From contig NZ_JAGTUK010000002.1 in NCBI RefSeq assembly GCF_018224615.1, positions 124,001-188,000 of the forward strand: 64,000 bases of DNA, in the 5' to 3' direction. This DNA comes from Microbacterium paraoxydans (lineage in GTDB: Bacteria > Actinomycetota > Actinomycetes > Actinomycetales > Microbacteriaceae). The position numbers were made by a program, and so were the translations under genes. Position 1 is the first letter of the stretch. Each line of letters begins with the position of its first letter. Under the pieces are notes generated by a model. It made no database searches and was not told where the DNA came from. It saw nothing but the letters and a program-made list of their open reading frames with translations. Below, piece by piece: positions 35,298 to 43,896 of this stretch.

Positions 35298-35836
35298 CAG
35301 GCCCCCTTGCCATCGATGAAGAAGGAAACCCCACCCGATCGCGGGGCGAGCGGCGTCGTACGGACGACGCGGGCGGCGGAGTCCCACCGTGGGGACATGG
35401 TGCGCACCTCCTGATCCGTATGCGAGCCGAAGTCGGGGATCTCTCCGAGCGCCGCCACGTCGAGCGAGTGGAAGACAGCGCTCCTCCCATGGACCCGAAG
35501 TTCTGCCTGCGGAGTCAGTGCGAGATGAAGTTCCAGTCCCGCGTCGAGCGACCGCGCCGAAGAGCCCACCACTTTCCACGACGTCCTGTGACGATCGGTG
35601 GCACCGGACCACTCCAGCAGACTGACGCCTCTCAGAACGAGAAGCCCCGCGTTCGTTTCGTCGAGCTGTAGAGCGGTCCGCAGATCGCACAGGATGCCCA
35701 GAGTCGCGGTGACGGCGTCGAAGTGCACGGCATTCACCTGGGCTTCGAGAAACGCATCCTCTTCGGAAATGTAGGGGTCTTCGTCCTTCGTGACTTCTGG
35801 AGCGTCGGCGAAAAGCAGCTCACTGAGCGTGATCAC
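35297..35836 (-). CDS. Hypothetical cytosolic protein, immunity-like, start uncertain
   Basis: About 179 residues from GTG 35836; the frame stays open to a TTG at 35989, and neither start has an SD. It begins ITLSELLFADAPEV with an acidic stretch (KDEDPYISEEDAFLE). A likely alpha/beta core follows (VHFDAVTATLGILCDLRTAL, GLLVLRGVSLLEW) and a beta-rich C-terminal half. First gene of the minus-strand island and translationally coupled to a two-TM gene. No family named with confidence. Confidence 0.55.
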   Translation of the reverse strand: MITLSELLFADAPEVTKDEDPYISEEDAFLEAQVNAVHFDAVTATLGILCDLRTALQLDETNAGLLVLRGVSLLEWSGATDRHRTSWKVVGSSARSLDAGLELHLALTPQAELRVHGRSAVFHSLDVAALGEIPDFGSHTDQEVRTMSPRWDSAARVVRTTPLAPRSGGVSFFIDGKGA

Positions 35837-36115
35837 GGGGAAGCGATCGGTGTGACGGAGTGTGAGTGCGGTGTCACATGTTCGGAGAACGGCGCGACCG
35901 CCTGCCCGTGTCTGGTCATCGAATGCGTAGCCCTTCGGGTGAGGACGCCGCCACGTCGTCGTCGGCGGCCAGGTTCGGACTGAGGTCAAGCGCGGATCCA
36001 GGATCGGCGAACCTGGACGGGGAGATTATGTCATGTCCCTTCGGGAGCTGGTGGAGCGCGACGCCGCTGACCGTGCGTGACGCGATCCGCCCCCTCACAG
36101 TGGGCCTGGTGCACT
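35837..36115. other. Intergenic region upstream of the island and the GH183 gene
   Basis: This holds the possible N-terminal extension of the 35297 gene (to 35989) and should contain promoters for both directions. I see no convincing additional gene, RNA or strong hairpin here. Confidence 0.4.
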
Positions 36116-36127
36116 GAAATCGATTTC
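36116..36127. promoter_or_regulatory. LacI-type operator 1 (GAAATCGATTTC)
   Basis: A perfect 12-base palindrome 45 bases before the GH183 ATG. The same sequence occurs at 37351 and 46522, and a near copy at 45041, always in front of genes of the same sugar regulon. Likely bound by the LacI protein encoded at 45135. Confidence 0.85.
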
Positions 36128-36172
36128 GGTATCGTCGGCCTCCACGCCCCCTGTCGCTCGCCGAGGAGCCGC

Positions 36173-37324
36173 ATGTCCCGCACCCGTGCACGTCGCTCGA
36201 CCACCCTGCTCGCCGCTGCCGCCCTGGCCGTCACGGTCACCGCGTGCGCCGGGGGAGGGGCGCCCGTGGAACTCGACCCCGACCCCGACAAGCCGTTCGT
36301 GCTGGCGGGGGTCTCCGGACTCACCGAGGTCGCGCAGCTGACCGGCCCCGCGGGCATCAACGACACCGAAGCGGTCGGTGTCGCCGGCACCGACCTCGGC
36401 TCGATGACCACCGTCGGCGACCGCACCTGGTTCTTCTTCGGCGACACGTTCGGCGAGCGCGCCCCCGGCACCACGGGTGGCCAGGGCGGCCAGTGGCGGT
36501 CGAACGTGGCCGCCTGGACGACCGACGACGACCCCTCCGACGGCATCCTCTTCGACGGCTGGGTGGCCGACGGCATCGGCCTCGCGGCCCCGCTCATCGA
36601 GGGTGATCATGACCCCAACGACGGCTCCGGCGAGGTCACGAAGATCCCCACCGCGGGCTTCGCGATCGGCGGCACGATCTACGTCTCGTACATGTCGGTG
36701 AGCTTCTGGGGTGAGCCCGGCGCGTGGGACGCGAACCGCTCCGCCCTCGTCGTCTCGCGGGATGGCGGGGAGTCGTGGGCGCCCGTCGACGGCATTGAGT
36801 GGCCAGGCGACTCCGGCTTCGTGCAGTTCGCCACGGCTCCCGTGACCGCCGACGGTGAGGACTGGATCTACCTGTGGGCGATCCCGTCCGGCCGGTTCGG
36901 AGAGGTGCGGCTGATGCGCGTGCCCGCGACCGAGCAGGCCGTGGAGGACCAGGACTCCTACTCCTACTTCACGGGACTCGACGGCGACGAGCCGGTGTGG
37001 TCGGACGACCTCGACGATGCGAAGGTCGTGGTCGAGGGGACGATCGGCGAGCTGTCGGTGATGTGGTCGACCTACCTCGAACGGTGGATCATGACCTCGT
37101 CCAACGGCGGGAACGCGGACATCCGCGAGGGCGTCACCCCGTGGGGCCCGTGGGGCGACCCGATCGAGCTCGTCCCCGGCTCGGACTACCCGGGGCTCTA
37201 CGGCCCCTACCTCGATCCGCGATACGTGTCGGACGACGGGCGACGGATCTTCTTTACCCTGTCGCTGTGGGACCCGTACAACGTGTTCTGGTTCTCGGCC
37301 GACCTCGACCGCGCCGACGGATGA
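36173..37324 (+). CDS. GH183 (DUF4185) lipoprotein, probable endo-D-arabinanase
   Basis: A 383-residue exported lipoprotein. The signal peptide ends in TVTAC (Cys 22), followed by a DUF4185 beta-propeller-like domain (TWFFFGDTFGERAPG, then SYMSVSFWGEPGAWD and LVVSRDGGESW). DUF4185 is the founding family of GH183, endo-acting D-arabinofuranases on mycobacterial arabinogalactan and lipoarabinomannan, described in Microbacterium among others. It would cut polymer at the cell surface. GAGGAG precedes the ATG. It stands under operator 1, next to the importer operon. Activity is inferred from family and context. Confidence 0.82.
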   Translation: MSRTRARRSTTLLAAAALAVTVTACAGGGAPVELDPDPDKPFVLAGVSGLTEVAQLTGPAGINDTEAVGVAGTDLGSMTTVGDRTWFFFGDTFGERAPGTTGGQGGQWRSNVAAWTTDDDPSDGILFDGWVADGIGLAAPLIEGDHDPNDGSGEVTKIPTAGFAIGGTIYVSYMSVSFWGEPGAWDANRSALVVSRDGGESWAPVDGIEWPGDSGFVQFATAPVTADGEDWIYLWAIPSGRFGEVRLMRVPATEQAVEDQDSYSYFTGLDGDEPVWSDDLDDAKVVVEGTIGELSVMWSTYLERWIMTSSNGGNADIREGVTPWGPWGDPIELVPGSDYPGLYGPYLDPRYVSDDGRRIFFTLSLWDPYNVFWFSADLDRADG

Positions 37325-37350
37325 GCATCCCTGTGCCGACTATTGCGCAT

Positions 37351-37362
37351 GAAATCGATTTC
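37351..37362. promoter_or_regulatory. LacI-type operator 2 (GAAATCGATTTC)
   Basis: A perfect copy of the palindrome, 117 bases before the binding-protein ATG and 27 bases after the GH183 stop. It should control the importer-GH116 operon. Confidence 0.85.
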
Positions 37363-37479
37363 GCCTAGCCTGACGCATACCCGATCAGAGTGGATCGACG
37401 CGAGCTGGTCGGCACCCCCACCCGGCGGCAGCCGGGACACAGCATGACTCGAAGACGAGTGACGTCCTGAGGAGGACCA

Positions 37480-38802
37480 ATGCGCAAGACACGCAGTCGC
37501 ATCTGGAAGGTCGCCGCATCCGTGGTGGTGGCGGGCATCGCCCTCAGCGGATGCTCCGGGGGCGGCGGTGGAGGCGGAGGCGCCGGAGCCGAGGGGGAGC
37601 CCGACAGCGGCGAACTCAACTTCGTCTACATGGGCGACGCCGACCAGCAGAAGGCGTTCAACGCCCTGTTCGCCGAGTTCAACAAGCAGTACCCCGACAT
37701 CAAGCTCAAGGCCGTGGGCATCCCCAGTGGCAACTGGGCCACCTTCTCCACCACGGTCGCCACGCGCCTCGCCGGCGGACAGAAGATCGACATCATCCAG
37801 GTCGCCACCGAAGGCCAGCGGCTGTTCGCCTCGAAGGGCATCCTCGCCGACCTCGCGCCCTACATCGAGCAGGACCAGGACGTGGTCGACGACTACTGGG
37901 ACGACATCAGCCCCAACCTGCAGAAGTTCAACGAGGAGTTCGCGTCGGGGCCGGACGGCGAGACCGTGTTCATCCCCGGCGGCTTCAACACCATGGCCAT
38001 GTACCTCAACAAAGACGTGTTCGAGAAGGCCGGCGTCGCCATCCCCGAGGACGGCAACTGGACGTGGGACGAGTTCGTCGCCGCAGGCAAGACCATCAAG
38101 GAGAAGACCGGCGCCTACCTGGTCGGCGCGGGCTCCGGCTACTTCGTCGACGTGATGCCGTGGCTCACCACCAACGGAGGCAGCACCTTCAACGCCGACT
38201 GGAGCGAGCCCACCTACAACTCCGCGGAGGCGGTCGAGTCGGCCGAGTTCGCCCGCAGCCTCGTCGAGATGGGCCTCGCCCCCAAGCCGGGCGGGCAGTT
38301 CGACGGCAACACCGCGTTCAAGCAGGGCAAGCTCGCGATCCTCAGCGGCGGACGCTGGCCCGTGCTCGGTGTGCGCGAGCTCGACATGGTCGACAAGACC
38401 GTGGTCGTGAACTGGCCCACCAAGACCGGCAACGGCTCCCCGGTCGGCTGGGACGCCTGGAACATCGCCAAGAACAGCGATAACAAGCAGGCCGCGTGGA
38501 CCTTCATCAAGTTCCTCATGTCGAAGGAGGCCGGCAGCTACTTCGCCGAGATCGGCGGCACCATCGTGCCCGCACGGGAGTCGGTCGCGAACTCGGCCGC
38601 CTTCACCGACAACGCCCCCGAAGGCACCATCCGGCTCAGCGAGGCGATGGCGTTCGCCACCCCCATCCCCTCGATCGACCAGGGCGCCGAGGCGCAGAAG
38701 GTGATCGAAGAAGCCTGGGGCACGATCATCGCGGGGCAGGGCGAGGCGCAGAAGACCCTCGACGCCGCCCAGGCGGACCTGGAGCAGCTGGTCGGTGAGT
38801 AG
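37480..38802 (+). CDS. Sugar-binding lipoprotein, CUT1 importer of the D-arabinan regulon
   Basis: A 440-residue lipoprotein. The signal peptide ends in the lipobox GIALSGC, followed by a Gly-rich linker and a family-1 solute-binding fold (NFVYMGDADQQKAFNALFAEF). GGAGGA lies 4 bases before the ATG. First of six overlapping genes ending with GH116. Likely captures oligosaccharides made by the GH183 enzyme; ligand inferred from context. Confidence 0.9.
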   Translation: MRKTRSRIWKVAASVVVAGIALSGCSGGGGGGGGAGAEGEPDSGELNFVYMGDADQQKAFNALFAEFNKQYPDIKLKAVGIPSGNWATFSTTVATRLAGGQKIDIIQVATEGQRLFASKGILADLAPYIEQDQDVVDDYWDDISPNLQKFNEEFASGPDGETVFIPGGFNTMAMYLNKDVFEKAGVAIPEDGNWTWDEFVAAGKTIKEKTGAYLVGAGSGYFVDVMPWLTTNGGSTFNADWSEPTYNSAEAVESAEFARSLVEMGLAPKPGGQFDGNTAFKQGKLAILSGGRWPVLGVRELDMVDKTVVVNWPTKTGNGSPVGWDAWNIAKNSDNKQAAWTFIKFLMSKEAGSYFAEIGGTIVPARESVANSAAFTDNAPEGTIRLSEAMAFATPIPSIDQGAEAQKVIEEAWGTIIAGQGEAQKTLDAAQADLEQLVGE

Positions 38803-39718
38803 CATCACCGCCCCCACGGTGCGGCGCCCGGGAGCCGAGCTCCTGCGGCGTCGCACCGCGACCGCGGGCTGGATGTTCGTCAGCCCCGCGCTGCTGCTGT
38901 TCCTCGTCTTCGTGGCAGGGCCGTTCGTGTTCGCGATCGTCCTGGCGTTCCTGAAGTGGGACATGCTGACCACGCCGGAGTTCGTCGGTGCCGACAACTT
39001 CGTGCGCCTGTTCTCCGACCCGATCCTGCCGCAGGTGCTGCTGAACACGTTCGTGTTCGCGTTCGCCTCGATCGTCACGCACCTCGTGTTCGGGCTGCTG
39101 CTCGCGCTCGCGGTCAACCGGGTCGCCAGCCGGGTGCTCGGCTACTTCGCCCGCGTCGCGATCTTCTTCCCGTTCCTCATCTCGTGGGCGGCCGTCGCGC
39201 TGCTGTGGAAGTACGTGCTCGACCCCACGTTCGGGTACGTCGCGCAGTACGCGGCGGCGTTCGGCATCGAGCTGCCCAACTTCTTCGCCGACCCCGCGTG
39301 GGCCATGCCCGCGATCATATTCATCGACCTGTGGCACACGGTCGGCTTCACCTTCATCATCATGCTCGCCGGACTCCAGACCGTGCCGACCGAGCTCGTG
39401 GAAGCGGCGCGCACCGACGGCGCGACCTCGTGGCAGATCTTCTGGAACGTGACGCTGCCGCTCATGTCGCCGACCATGTTCTTCGCCACGATCATCACCT
39501 TCATCGGCGCGTTCCAGATCTTCGACCCGATCCAGATCATCACCAAGGGCGGACCCCAGAACTCGACGACGACCATCATCATGTACCTCTACGAGAAGGG
39601 CTTCCAGGCCTTCGACATGGGGTATGCGGCCGCGGTCGCGCTGCTGGTCTTCGTCATCATCATGGGCGTCACCGTGCTGCAGTTCCTCGGCCGCCGGAAG
39701 TGGGTGCACGAATCATGA
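38795..39718 (+). CDS. CUT1 permease (MalF-like)
   Basis: A 307-residue, six-TM permease with a GTG start that overlaps the binding-protein gene by 8 bases. It has GWMFVSPALLLFLVFVAGPF at TM1 and the EAA loop LVEAARTDGATSWQIFWNVTLP. Forms the translocation pore with the next gene product. Confidence 0.93.
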   Translation: MSSITAPTVRRPGAELLRRRTATAGWMFVSPALLLFLVFVAGPFVFAIVLAFLKWDMLTTPEFVGADNFVRLFSDPILPQVLLNTFVFAFASIVTHLVFGLLLALAVNRVASRVLGYFARVAIFFPFLISWAAVALLWKYVLDPTFGYVAQYAAAFGIELPNFFADPAWAMPAIIFIDLWHTVGFTFIIMLAGLQTVPTELVEAARTDGATSWQIFWNVTLPLMSPTMFFATIITFIGAFQIFDPIQIITKGGPQNSTTTIIMYLYEKGFQAFDMGYAAAVALLVFVIIMGVTVLQFLGRRKWVHES

Positions 39719-40617
39719 CCGTCCTTCCCCCCACCGTGGAACCGCGCACCGACGTGCTCACGCGCGTTGAACGGCAGCGGCGGCGGCGTCGTCACCGCCC
39801 CACCGTCGGCGGCATCATCGTCGACGTGGTGCTGGTGGTGTTCGGCATCCTGATGCTGTCGCCGCTGTTCTGGCTGATCGTGCAGAGCTTCACCGAGCCG
39901 GAGTTCGCGTTCGCCGATCCGCCGCGCTGGCTGCCGATCCCGTTCACCACGCAGAACTTCGCCGACGTGTTCGAGTACATGCCGTTCTTCCAGCAGTTCG
40001 GCAACTCGCTCGCCCTGGCGCTGATCTCCACCATCGGCGCACTGTTCTTCTCCGTGCTCGCCGCCTACGCGTTCGCGCGCATCGACTTCCGCGGCAGCCG
40101 CGTACTGCTGGTGATCATGCTGTCGGCGCTCATGGTGCCGGGGCAGCTCGTCATCATCCCGATCTTCATCATGATGCGCCAGCTCGGCCTCGTCGACACG
40201 CTCGCCTCGCTGTGGCTGCCCGCCCTGATCAACGTGTTTCAGATCTTCTTCCTGTCGCAGTACTTCAAGACGATCCCGCGCGAGCTCGACGAGGCCGCCC
40301 GGCTCGACGGCGCAGGGCACCTGTGGATCCTGTTCCGCATGCTCATCCCGCTCTCGGCCCCCGCGGTCGCCGCTCTCGCGATCCTCGGGTTCGAGGCGTC
40401 ATGGAACGGGTACTTCGGGCCGCTGATCTTCCTGTCCAGCCCGGAGAACATGACCCTGCCGCTCGGACTGGTCACCCTGCAGAACGGCTTCGGTGCCGCC
40501 CCCGCCGTGATCGTGTTCGCCGCCATCACCCTGGTCGTGGTGCCGCTGCTCGTGGTGTTCCTGGCCTTCCAACGGCAGATCGTGGAGAGTGTCGCGTCGA
40601 CGGGACTCAAGGGATGA
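39715..40617 (+). CDS. CUT1 permease (MalG-like)
   Basis: A 300-residue, six-TM permease whose ATG overlaps the previous stop (ATGA). EAA loop: ELDEAARLDGAGHLWILFRM. It ends VASTGLKG, a common MalG-type tail. No ATPase gene follows, so a shared ATPase must power it. Confidence 0.93.
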   Translation: MTVLPPTVEPRTDVLTRVERQRRRRRHRPTVGGIIVDVVLVVFGILMLSPLFWLIVQSFTEPEFAFADPPRWLPIPFTTQNFADVFEYMPFFQQFGNSLALALISTIGALFFSVLAAYAFARIDFRGSRVLLVIMLSALMVPGQLVIIPIFIMMRQLGLVDTLASLWLPALINVFQIFFLSQYFKTIPRELDEAARLDGAGHLWILFRMLIPLSAPAVAALAILGFEASWNGYFGPLIFLSSPENMTLPLGLVTLQNGFGAAPAVIVFAAITLVVVPLLVVFLAFQRQIVESVASTGLKG

Positions 40618-41348
40618 GCGCCGCCGCCTCCGTCACCGGGGTCACCGCGGGGGAGGGCTCCGGTCCCGCCGCGGTCGACCCGGTGCTGCGGCGCCTCCCG
40701 GCCGCAGCGTGGCGGGCCCTCGCGCCCCTCGCGGTGACCGGGGCGACCGGGCTCGCGGCGTGGGCGTTCGGGGCGGCGCTGCTCGGACCGGGGTCGCCCG
40801 CGGTGCCCGTGCTCGTGGTCGCCGCGTGTGCGACTCCGGCCGCCTGGGCCCTCGGCGCGCTGCACGACGGGCTCTTCGACCACGCGGCCGTGCGCCTGCG
40901 CCGCCGCGTGCTCACGGTCGCGGTCGGTGCCGGCGCTCCCGCGCTGCTGCTGGCGTGGGCGCAGCTCATCGGCGTGGTCGCCGGGGTGGCGGAGGTGCCG
41001 CTGTTCCCGGTGCTCGCGCTCGCCGCGGTGCTCGGGGCCGCGGCGCTCTCGGTCGTCGCCGTGGTCGCCGTGCCCGTCGCGGCACTGCGCGACGACGTGA
41101 GCCTTCGTACGGTCGCGGTCGTGTGCGCCGTCGCCGCGCTGCGCCGCCCGCTCGCCCCCGTTGCCGCGCTCGCCGTGCCGATCGCGGTCGCGTGGCTCGG
41201 GCTCACCTGGTTCGGGGGGCTGCTGCTGCTCGTGGCGCCGCTGCTCGTTCTGCTGTCCGTCGCCGCGGCGTGGCCGGTCGCCGCGGAATCCGGAGTGGCG
41301 CTGCCGCCGCTCACCCCCGGCCGCCGACCCGCTCGAGGAGAATCATGA
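40614..41348 (+). CDS. Polytopic membrane protein, DUF624/YesL-like
   Basis: A 244-residue protein with about six TM helices rich in Ala, Val and Leu. The ATG overlaps the permease stop (ATGA). Its place directly after CUT1 permeases and its topology (LVVAACATPAAWALGALHDG near the start, late VAWLGLTWFGGLLLL) fit the YesL/DUF624 group often found in such operons. Function is unknown, perhaps an accessory to the importer. The family call rests partly on context. Confidence 0.6.
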   Translation: MSAAASVTGVTAGEGSGPAAVDPVLRRLPAAAWRALAPLAVTGATGLAAWAFGAALLGPGSPAVPVLVVAACATPAAWALGALHDGLFDHAAVRLRRRVLTVAVGAGAPALLLAWAQLIGVVAGVAEVPLFPVLALAAVLGAAALSVVAVVAVPVAALRDDVSLRTVAVVCAVAALRRPLAPVAALAVPIAVAWLGLTWFGGLLLLVAPLLVLLSVAAAWPVAAESGVALPPLTPGRRPARGES

Positions 41349-43831
41349 CCGACCGCTCGCCGACGTCCCACCCGCACACCGAGGCCCCGGCGCTCGCGAT
41401 GCCCATCGGCGGGATCGGCACCGGCGGCTTCGCGGTGAACGCCGACGGATCGCTGCGCCAGTGGCAGCTGCAGGGCATGCCGAACCACCTCGGCGCGCTG
41501 CCCGGCACGGGCTTCTGGCTGCGGGTCACCCAGGTGGAGCCGCCGCTGAACGTGATCTCGATGGTGCAGGGGTCGCCGGTGCCCGACCCGCAGGCCTCTC
41601 TCACGACCGACGGACACGTGCCGGAGTGGATGAGTGCCGCGGCCGAGGCGTTCGGCACGTTCGAGAGCGCCGTGTTCCGCGGCACCTACCCGGTCGCCGA
41701 GGTCGAGCTGACCGACCAGCGGCACCCGGTCGAGGTGCGCATGCGCGTGCTCAACCCGATGGCGCCGCGCGACGTGGAGTTCAGCTCGATCCCCACCGGC
41801 ATGTTCGAGTTCACGCTCACCAACACCGGACAGATCCCGGTGCACGGCACGCTCGCCGGCTCGCTGCTGAACGCGATCGGCTGGGACGGCATCACGCCCA
41901 TCGCGGAGAGCACCCCGGGGTTGGGCGGCAACGTGAACCGGCTGCGTCGGGGTCGCGGATGGTCGCGCGTGGTGATGGACAACCCCTCGCTCGACGAGAG
42001 CGACCGGCTGGCGGGGCAGCTCGTGCTCGCGGCCGACGACGAGACCGCCGCCGTGCTCACGCGGTGCAGCGGCCTGGAGCACCTCGACGCGTTCCTGCGC
42101 TCCCGCGCCGGCAACGACGGCCGCTCCCGCCTGGCGCTCGCGCCCACCATCGGCGATCCGCAGCTCAACGCCCCGCAGGGCGGAACCGGGGCCAGCCCGC
42201 AGGGGCGGTCGTGGCTGGGCGTGGTCGGGGTGCCGTTCGCGATCGAGCCGGGGGCTTCGCGCACCGTCCGCTTCTCCATCTCCTGGCACCTGCCCAACCG
42301 CTTCGTCGACATCGAGCAGTTCGGTACGCCGCACCCGGAGTGGGGTGCCTCCACGTTCTACCTCGGCAACGCCTACGCCCTCCGCCACCTCGACGCGCTC
42401 GACGTGCAGGCCACGGTGGAGCGCCGCTGGGACGAGCTGGTCGAGCGCACGCTGCGGTGGACCGGGGCGCTCGCCGACTCCAGCCTCGACGGGCGGGAGA
42501 TGGAGCACCTGGCCGCCCAGGCCGCCTACGTGCGCAGCCCCACGTGCTTCATCGGCGCGGACGGCCGCTTCTACGGCTACGAGGGCTCGCTCGGCGACTC
42601 CACCTGGATGTGGTCGGGCGTGTTCGGCGGCTCCTGCCCACTCAACTGCACGCACGTGTGGCAGTACGAGGCCGCGCTCGCGGGACTCTGGCCCAGCCTC
42701 GAGCGCAACATGCGCGACACCGAGTTCGACGTGATGCAGGCGGCGAACGGCGCGATCCCGCATCGGCTGCGCGTGCCCACCTACCTGCATCAGATGACGG
42801 ACGAGTTCATCGGCGGGCCGGAGGAGCCCGCGCTCGACGGCATGCTGGCCACCATCCTCAAGTCGCTGCGAGACGTGCAGCGCGGGGCGGGAACCGCGTG
42901 GCTGGAGCGCCGGTGGCCGCAGCTCGTGCGGCTGTACACCCACATCCGCGACCGGTGGGACGCGGACGGTGACGGCGTGCTGCGCGGCATCCAGCCCAGC
43001 ACGCACGACATCGACCTGGCCGGGGTCAACCCGTTCATGGGCACGCTGTGGCTCGCGGCGCTGCGGGCGTACGAGGAGCTCGCGCTGCTCGTCGGGGACA
43101 CGGAGGCCGCGGACGAGGCGCGCGAGCGGTTCCGCCGAGGCTCCGCGGGCTACGACGAGCTGCTGTTCGACGGTACGCATTACATCCAGGTGCTCGACGA
43201 CGGCGACCCGGAGGACTTCCAGTGGCGCACCGGGGTGCTCTCCGACCAGGTGATCGGCCAGTGGTGGGCGCACCAGCTCGGGCTCGGGCACATCCTGCCG
43301 CCCGAGCACGTGCGCAGTGCCCTGCGGCACGTGGTCGCCTCGAACCTGCGGCACGGGTTCGCCGACTTCGCGCACCCGTACCGCGTGTACGCCGACACCG
43401 CCGACGACGTGGGGCTGCTGATGTGCACGTGGCCGGAGGGCGGACGGCCCGAGGTGCCGACGCGCTACGCCGACGAGGTGTGGACCGGCATCGAGTGGCA
43501 GGTCGCGGCGCACTGCTTCTTCGAGGGGCTGGAGGACGAGGGACGTGCGGTGCTGGACGGGCTGTGGTCCCGGCACGACGGCCGGCGCCGCAACCCGTAC
43601 AACGAGATCGAGTGCGGCGACCACTACGCGAGGGCCATGGCGGGGTGGACGCTGCTGCAGGCGCGGTCCGGGGTGCGCGTGGACGAGGCCGCGGGCGAGC
43701 TGCACGTCGGCGCCGAGGGGCGGTGGCCGTGGATCGGCACCTCGGGCTACGGCACCGTCACGGTGGGCGAGCGGGTGGAGATCGACGTGATCGAGGGGGA
43801 CTGCCCGCTCACCGTGGTGCGCGCGAGCTGA
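41345..43831 (+). CDS. GH116 glycoside hydrolase
   Basis: An 828-residue cytoplasmic enzyme without a signal peptide. The N-terminal beta-sandwich starts with the signature MPIGGIGTGGF. The (alpha/alpha)6 C-terminal domain has NCTHVWQYEA near residue 433, VWTGIEWQ near 716 and NPYNEIECGDHYAR near 750, all GH116 hallmarks. GH116 covers beta-glucosidases, beta-xylosidases and also exo-beta-D-arabinofuranosidases from Microbacterium; the last fits best next to GH183 and GH172. GGAG lies before the ATG, which overlaps the previous stop. Confidence 0.88.
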   Translation: MTDRSPTSHPHTEAPALAMPIGGIGTGGFAVNADGSLRQWQLQGMPNHLGALPGTGFWLRVTQVEPPLNVISMVQGSPVPDPQASLTTDGHVPEWMSAAAEAFGTFESAVFRGTYPVAEVELTDQRHPVEVRMRVLNPMAPRDVEFSSIPTGMFEFTLTNTGQIPVHGTLAGSLLNAIGWDGITPIAESTPGLGGNVNRLRRGRGWSRVVMDNPSLDESDRLAGQLVLAADDETAAVLTRCSGLEHLDAFLRSRAGNDGRSRLALAPTIGDPQLNAPQGGTGASPQGRSWLGVVGVPFAIEPGASRTVRFSISWHLPNRFVDIEQFGTPHPEWGASTFYLGNAYALRHLDALDVQATVERRWDELVERTLRWTGALADSSLDGREMEHLAAQAAYVRSPTCFIGADGRFYGYEGSLGDSTWMWSGVFGGSCPLNCTHVWQYEAALAGLWPSLERNMRDTEFDVMQAANGAIPHRLRVPTYLHQMTDEFIGGPEEPALDGMLATILKSLRDVQRGAGTAWLERRWPQLVRLYTHIRDRWDADGDGVLRGIQPSTHDIDLAGVNPFMGTLWLAALRAYEELALLVGDTEAADEARERFRRGSAGYDELLFDGTHYIQVLDDGDPEDFQWRTGVLSDQVIGQWWAHQLGLGHILPPEHVRSALRHVVASNLRHGFADFAHPYRVYADTADDVGLLMCTWPEGGRPEVPTRYADEVWTGIEWQVAAHCFFEGLEDEGRAVLDGLWSRHDGRRRNPYNEIECGDHYARAMAGWTLLQARSGVRVDEAAGELHVGAEGRWPWIGTSGYGTVTVGERVEIDVIEGDCPLTVVRAS

Positions 43832-43848
43832 TCCGGCTCGCGCGAGAC

Positions 43849-43875
43849 GGGGCGCCCGCCGTGGGTGGGCGCCCC
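43849..43875. terminator. Bidirectional hairpin terminator
   Basis: GGGGCGCCC pairs with GGGCGCCCC around a 9-base loop, between the convergent GH116 (stop 43831) and GH172 (stop 43897) genes. Confidence 0.8.
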
Positions 43876-43896
43876 TTCCGTGCGGTCGTGGGTCGT

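Noticed and set aside
35837..35989. N-terminal extension of the first island gene to TTG 35989
   Set aside because: No SD and the added residues (WPPTTTWRRPHPKG) look non-coding; kept only as a possibility.
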